Under the pieces are notes generated by a model. It saw nothing but the letters and a program-made list of their open reading frames with translations, was not told where the DNA came from and did not search any database. A stretch of DNA of 64,000 nt from Buddleja alternifolia (taxonomy: Eukaryota > Streptophyta > Magnoliopsida > Lamiales > Scrophulariaceae): assembly GCA_019426215.1 (NCBI GenBank), contig CM033391.1, positions 5,506,708 to 5,570,707 on the forward strand, given 5' to 3'. The translations under genes and the position numbers were made by a program. Of the stretch, positions 58,199 through 64,000 are shown in pieces (the first letter of the stretch is position 1; every line of letters begins with the position of its first letter).

Positions 58199-60007
58199 TT
58201 TTTAGGTGAAAGTAATTTTCATTCCCACAAAACTCAATTACAACAAAGACACAGCACAACCTTTCTAAGCATTACAAGGCCTATACTTAGATGGCACCCC
58301 ACTTGAAATTATTTACAACTCAAACAAAAACAAAACCCAACTATAAAATAGTATCAAGATATATTCTATCCCTGTCCCTTGTAATAGCTTTTCCGTATCC
58401 TATCAGTCTAATTTTAAGATCATTTTGCAAGCTCACAAAAACTGCATTCCAGGTCCTGCTCTTTTGTGCAAAAATTCGAGAGTTCTTTTCTTCCCAACAC
58501 TTATATACACAGCCCGCTAAGCCCGCAAACACAACCTTCTGTTTTAGTTTCCACTTCCTCAGAGCATAAAGCACTCACCTTCTCCATCTAAGCATTTGAT
58601 GAGGGCAATTACCAACCTGCATCCAATCCATGATTCTGTGAAGCAGCTGTTTTGTCCATTGACACTGGAAAAAAGGTGCTCATGGGTCTCTAGCTCCTCT
58701 CCACAAAGTACACATAAATGATCATCAAGAACCATGTATTTACTCACCCTATCTCTTGTTTGTAATCGATTCAACACAGCAAGCCACATGATGAAGGAAT
58801 GCTTAGGAATATTCAGCCTGTTCCAAACAAACCTGGATTCCTTAAGCTCAAGTTGATCATTCTTAAGCCAATCATAACCACTTCTCACAGAATAACTTCC
58901 ATTCTGAGTACTGCACCATCTACCCTGGTTGTATCCCCTCCTCAATTTATTCTTCATTTTATCAATTTTCCTCCAGGCCCAGCTACAGTCCTGAGGTGGA
59001 CTGTAGTTCCAAAATTCAATATTTTTCAGATACACAGTAGAAATCCATTTCACCCAAAGGGAATCTTTTTTATGAGAGATGTCCCAAACTTGCTTCCCCA
59101 CAGTTGCAGTATTCCACAATTTACAGCTCTTGATATTCAACCCACCAAATCTCTTCTTAGCACATACCCTATCCAAACTAATCAGCGGTACTTTCCTGTG
59201 ATCATCAGTACTACCCCATAAGAAATTCCTACACTTCTGTTCAACCAATTTGACCACTGATTGGGGCAAAAGGAAGATGGCAACCCAATATACTTGAAGA
59301 GAGAAGAGGACAGAATTGATCAATTCACATCTCCCTGCATATGATAAATTCCTAGAAGCCCATCTGACTAATCTATTAGAGATTTTATCAACAAGAGAAT
59401 AACATTCTATTTTAGACCACTTAGTAGGTGATAAAGGCACCCCTAAGTATCTAATAGGGACGACCCCATCACAAAACCCAGTAATGTTAACAATATCAGT
59501 TTTAACCTCGTCACTTACCCCGCTGATGAAAATATTAGATTTAGCATTATTAGCACACAACCCAGTTGTTTTTGAAAATTCCTGAAACTTGTCCCAAATG
59601 ATTTGCACTGATTCAGATGAAGCTTTGCAGAAGATCATGAGATCATCTGCAAAACAAATATTTGTAAGTTGCATGGACTTACAGGCCGGGTGGAATCTGA
59701 ACTGAGGATTCTGAGCTACTATCTTCATACTTCTTGTGAAATACTCCATTACCAAAACAAATAGCAACGGGGATATTGGGTCCCCTTGTCTAATGCCCCT
59801 CTCCCCTTTGAAAAAGCCATGATGCTCACCATTAAGGACCAATGTGAATGAGACAGACTGAACACATTCCATAACCCATTGTGTAAACACCTGTGGAAAT
59901 TTGTACCCTTCAAGCATTTCCTGTACAAATTGCCACTCTACTGTGTCATAAGCTTTCTTTATATCCACCTTCATCAAGCATCTAGGGGAGATATGTTTTC
60001 TATTATA
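58199..60007 (-). mobile_element. 5'-truncated LINE with 16-bp target duplication
   Basis: A non-LTR retrotransposon copy of 1,809 bp on the minus strand. The perfect 16-bp direct repeat CATCTAATTTAGTTTT lies at 58183-58198 and 60008-60023. The A tail (T run on the plus strand, 58199-58203) adjoins the left repeat and about 130 bp of 3' untranslated region follows it. The 5' end starts inside the RT gene, as expected for incomplete target-primed reverse transcription. Confidence 0.9.
58341..60007 (-). pseudogene. LINE reverse transcriptase, C-terminal part
   Basis: From 60007: NRKHISPRCLMKVDIKKAYD, then GIRQGDPISPLLFVLVMEYF, then the catalytic FADD box (TNICFADDLMIFCKAS) and the zf-RVT zinc-binding segment towards the C-terminus (LDDHLCVLCGEELETHEHLF). 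The main frame runs open to 58559. A frameshift near 58570 puts the end of the protein (LYALRKWKLKQKVVFAGLAG) in another frame to 58341. The endonuclease domain and the first RT blocks are missing through truncation. The ATG at 60010 lies in flanking DNA and is not the true start. Confidence 0.9.
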
Positions 60008-60023
60008 CATCTAATTTAGTTTT

Positions 60024-60434
60024 ACATTAAACATCATGATGTTTTTTAATTGCTAAATAAACATATAGTGATGTTACTTACCTAGGTTTTGTTATATTTA
60101 TTTGAGATATTGAAAATGTTTTATTTCAATTTTTTTTTCCAGATGTTGAAAATATTTTTCTTAGATTTCTTTTTATAAAAAATTAGAAGTGTTTGAACTA
60201 GTAGTATAAATTTTAGCTTTATAAAATTTTAAAAATATTTTTATATAAGAGTGACAATTGCGAGTAACAGTAATTACTTTCTTTCCAATAATTATATAGT
60301 GGAATAAACTGATTGATATACATGTTGCACATACTATAATCTTTGTTATTTAGCCGTTATTTTGCAATTAAACTTACTATTAATGGAGTAGTCGTTACCT
60401 TGGATCTTGGTCCATGGCATTCCCAGTTAATAAA

Positions 60435-60472
<38 letters not shown>

Positions 60473-63400
60473 TATTAATTAATTTAATTACTTGATATAT
60501 ATATCTAATAGACATTAATTAGATGTCACCTAGGTTTATTAATGTTGGGATTCTACGATTTAATTGTCAGATAATGTCCATCTGTTGCATTATTTTGGTT
60601 TTCTTTTTTTTTTTGGTTTCCCCACGGGGTGTCCAGGCCAACTTTCGTGCACCTCGACTAATTCCTGTTAGCGATTCGTGGCTGCCACTGACCAAACATT
60701 ATTTTGACAACGCTGAAAATCGATCCTGGGAGCACACCAATAATAGCTTTATACAACTGGATCAAGAGGTTTGATTTTATCTGTTGCATTATTTAGTTGC
60801 ATGCAGAAAGAGCTGTTTTTATTTTTATTATTCAAATATTCAACTTCATCCATTATTACATTGACCTGGATAAACATTAATTACACCGGCATGCTACATC
60901 CTCAACAATAATTATTATAAGGGGAAATTATAAATTGATTCCATAATTATATGGTTTTAGTATATATATGTTACACTTATAATAATTTATTTTTCTCGTT
61001 GTTTTAACTAAAAAAAAACTTCTAGTAATTTAGTAATTCCTCCTTAAAACTAAGATAACAGAGAACTGTGAGGTACCCCCAACCCCACCCCAAAAAAAAA
61101 ACCCTCCAAGAAAAAAGGACATCACATTTTCAAAATCTCCGCGGAAACGCACATTATTTAAATCTTTCTATATATCCAAAATACATCTTTTTACTGCTTA
61201 TTGAGACAAGATAAAATATCAAACAATCGCCCCCTAATTATATATATATGGCCTCTCAACTCCCCCCCCCCCCCCCCACCCCACCCCCCACCAAAAAAAA
61301 AAAACCCACTTTCCCCCAAAACCCACTTTGTTATTGTGTTCCAAATTTCAAATCATTTGGTCGAAAATTGATCGCCCAATTGGAAAATAAATCAATTCAC
61401 ACCAATCTTATCTAATTGCACCTCAAGTTGTCCATTGTTACTTACATCTAGGGGAGTCTCATCATAGGCTCTTAATTATAAAAATCTGCAAAATATTTTG
61501 CGCCAACCACGAAGATGCATATTATCCATTTATGGCTAGAGTATGAGACAACAGTAACTTTCTTTTACAATATTTCATTTATCAAATTCCATTTACCAAT
61601 TTTTATTTTTTTTTATCAAATTCCATAACTCTGTCAATCATGAAATCAGGCGAACGGTTGTAAGTTTTCATGGTAAGCAAGCCAAATAATGAAAACAATA
61701 TTAACAAGTCGAGCTCCAACAAACTTTTTATACAGTTATTTTTAGTCGATATCTCTAACTATCAAAACTAAATATTGAAAATTCATCCAGTCAAAATCTT
61801 GACTTTTCTGAACTTCATTTAAGAATGATAATAAATACTTGAATAATGTGGTTGAAAATATTATTGCAACTTATATAGTTCACATTCACTACAGATAACG
61901 TCTCTTAAAGTCACATGAAGAATTATTATCAAAAAAAAAAAAAAAAAAAAGGTCACATGAAGAAGGAGACATGGCACATGCCCCAAATGTATATACTTTT
62001 CCTAGACCCCAACTTCCCCTATTTTTCTGCTAATTATTGCTCACTTCACATGTTTTTTGGTCTTTACTCTTTACCCCATATCCGCATATCCATATCCCAT
62101 TACCATTAGTACCATGTGCTTGCACAGCTATAATATTCCCACAAATCTCATAAAAATACTTCCTAAATTCTAATGTAAAATGCACTAAATGTATATACAT
62201 TCAATCTTCTATTTAGAGTGGCTATTCATCCCAGAAAATTCTATTTTGCTCTAAAACTAAGGAGCTTTGCTATTTAAATCTTAGTTGGATTTGTCTGGTT
62301 CATTACTTTCTATACTAAGATCAATCGGTTTGAATCTGTTTGTGATAGTAGTTCGTGAACCAGTTATCTCATAGTGGGTTTGACACTTTAGTTTGATTAT
62401 CATCTTGGTCTGGCTGTGATAATAGGCTCCTCGGCCCTTGTCCAATATCTATATAATTAAAAACATTATATAGTGTGATAATTGCCATGCTAGTAGTCAA
62501 AATCGTCTATCATGCAATCGTGTAGCACTTTTTATTATATGCCTAGATACGTGGCAAGTAAATACACGAATAACTGGTATGTGGAGGAAGAAAACATCGT
62601 GATATCATTAAAAAAATAAAAACTATCTCTTCAAATCTTAACTGCTAACAGAAAGTGTTACGCGATTATGTGTTGGACTGTGTTACTAGTGGTAGTAGAC
62701 CTTCCCTCATATTATATTTTTAAATGAACCTTATTCTTTGTTAATTTATTTTCTCATTATTAAAATCTAGTATTTAAGTATACAATTATATACTCCGCAT
62801 CAGCGGTAGAATCTGTGATTGTGTTTTTCTTGAAACTCTTCCAAATTACCACCCCACCACTGAATGTGAATATGAACCTCGAGATGAATTTTCGATCATC
62901 TAATTAGACTAAAAGTTTGAATCTGTAACCGTTCACTCTCAGTTTTCCATTCCTGTAGACTAGATAATATATGTAAATTAAATTCCCAAACTCCCATGTC
63001 GCCAACAAAATAAATGCCTATGTTTTGAGGTTGCCAATTATTAAAATAATGAATTGGAGCACTTTAATTGAGGAACGGTCCAAATCAATAAAGGCTATCT
63101 ATCATATGGGCCTCCACGTTCTCTCCAATGATTAACCGCAGGATTTGGTCCCTTGATATTAATACGTGTCTTGTTAATCGCCTACAATACTGGAGCGGGC
63201 GCCTGATAAGATCATTGCAAAGTGGGGCTCCGACCCGTTTTTTCTAATACGTCTTATTGGGTCCACCAGTTACGGGTGTGGAGTGGCCCATGCCTGACCC
63301 ATATTAGTAGGATCTGTCCTATTTCTCTTGAATATTGAAACATATCAATTATCATATATGAATATGGATGTGAGAATATGATAATATCTAATAAAATTAT

Positions 63401-64000
63401 TAGGACCCTAACATTATTCAGGGGAAATTTTGGCCTGCTCCCAACTCGGCCAAATTCACGTATATTTTTAAAAATAACTTACCAATTATATGACAAGTGT
63501 AATACACTCTCCTTATAAAATACATTTGGATACAACTAAACCGGGTTTGAACTAGAATTTTCCCATAATTCAGACTTGATTGTTTAATATAGAATGTATA
63601 TAAAATAGAAATATACACATATAAATGCATATATACTTGTAGTGCTAATGAGAAATATTTGTATATCGATGGATGATATCAAATGTTTTCTAAAATGATA
63701 TATGCGCTATTATATTGTCAAAAGAATAATAATATAACATTAGAAATAAATGCTCGAGAAGAAAGAAAGTCAATTTAAGTAAGTAAAACTATATTCATTA
63801 TTGATTTGAGTTTTTAATTTTTTTTTACCCCTAAATTTTGTTAAATATGAAAAGACTCTGCTAAAACATTTCAGACGTGCCACCATCCGTGTTTTGGTAT
63901 TGTCGAAATTATTTCTCTTTTATATGTATTTTCTAAACACTCTATTTAACGTATTGAAGATGTGTCAATGTTTGTACGAAGCACACAGAAAACCATTCCA
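60024..64000. other. Intergenic stretch, no gene supported
   Basis: Nearly 4 kb of A+T-rich DNA with an (AT)n/(TATG)n run at about 60441-60471, C runs at 61262-61290, an A run near 61931-61951 and poly(A/T) stretches. One 83-codon frame at 60523-60774 has a hydrophobic start and then QANFRAPRLIPVSDSWLPLT. It is preceded by a GGTTTCCCCACGGGGTGTCC patch that is GC-rich for the area. I do not recognise it; it might be an exon fragment or a shred of a mobile element. Confidence 0.4.

Noticed and set aside
60523..60774. 83-codon frame with a hydrophobic N-terminus as a secreted-protein gene
   Set aside because: No recognised family, no neighbouring exons that join in frame, and the hydrophobic part is largely a T-rich run.

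Overview
This is a 64-kb piece of a plant nuclear genome, almost certainly a eudicot. The evidence is plant-type split genes with GT-AG introns, plant-specific protein families (DUF1635, nodulin-like MFS), A+T-rich intergenic DNA with many plant repeats, an endogenous plant pararetrovirus, and Ty1/copia, LINE, SINE, hAT-like and Mutator-like sequences. I cannot name the species. Only three genes look intact, and all three are on the minus strand: a two-exon DUF1635 gene (4950-5722), a twelve-exon gene for a 459-residue protein that I tentatively match to the SMC5/6-complex subunit ASAP1/NSE5 (24293-29852), and a single-exon nodulin-like major facilitator transporter (43612-45330). As far as I recall, the Arabidopsis relatives are consecutive genes on chromosome 2 (At2g28120 MFS, At2g28130 ASAP1, At2g28140 DUF1635). 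If so, the window is a conserved three-gene block spread over about 40 kb by insertions.

Layout. 1-9 kb: a SINE with a 15-bp target duplication, a poly(A)-tailed retroposon with its own 15-bp duplication, the DUF1635 gene, a second SINE and an unplaced coding-like fragment. 9.3-11.6 kb: a 5'-truncated copia element on the minus strand. 12.0-17.8 kb: a second, near-complete but decayed copia element on the plus strand, with both LTRs, primer-binding site and polypurine tract. Its leader carries three short perfect patches copied from the opposite side of the first copia. 17.8-24.3 kb: intergenic DNA with MITE-like and hAT-like repeats. 24.3-29.9 kb: the twelve-exon gene, two introns of which hold copies of one MITE family. 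30.5-40.5 kb: a decayed endogenous pararetrovirus (Caulimoviridae; gene order as in cavemo-/solendoviruses) with a tRNA-Met primer site, six gene regions, a 35S-like promoter with an as-1 element, and an internal tandem duplication with almost no divergence. It lies between inverted copies of a 120-bp repeat. 42.4-42.7 kb: a Mutator-type MITE with a 9-bp target duplication. 43.6-45.3 kb: the MFS gene.

47.3-51.1 kb is the most striking structure: a 3,861-bp element with hAT-type ends (8-bp target duplication TTTACAGG, short inverted ends TAG(A/G)GGTGGCAATT). Its interior is two long opposed arms of a CA/TG-rich, roughly 20-bp minisatellite meeting at a palindrome centre near 48933. 51.7-52.2 kb holds a second copy of the retroposon seen at 3 kb. 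52-57 kb contains local tandem duplications and a 5' fragment of a cytosolic GAPDH (GapC) gene broken off mid-exon by LTR-like DNA. 57.4-58.1 kb is an Emigrant/pogo-like element. 58.2-60.0 kb is a 5'-truncated LINE with a 16-bp target duplication. The last 4 kb holds no gene I can support.

The three genes show no sign of working together. The rest of the window records repeated insertion, nesting and local copying. Exon boundaries, domain calls and repeat ends were read by eye; family names and Arabidopsis locus numbers come from memory and were not checked by search.
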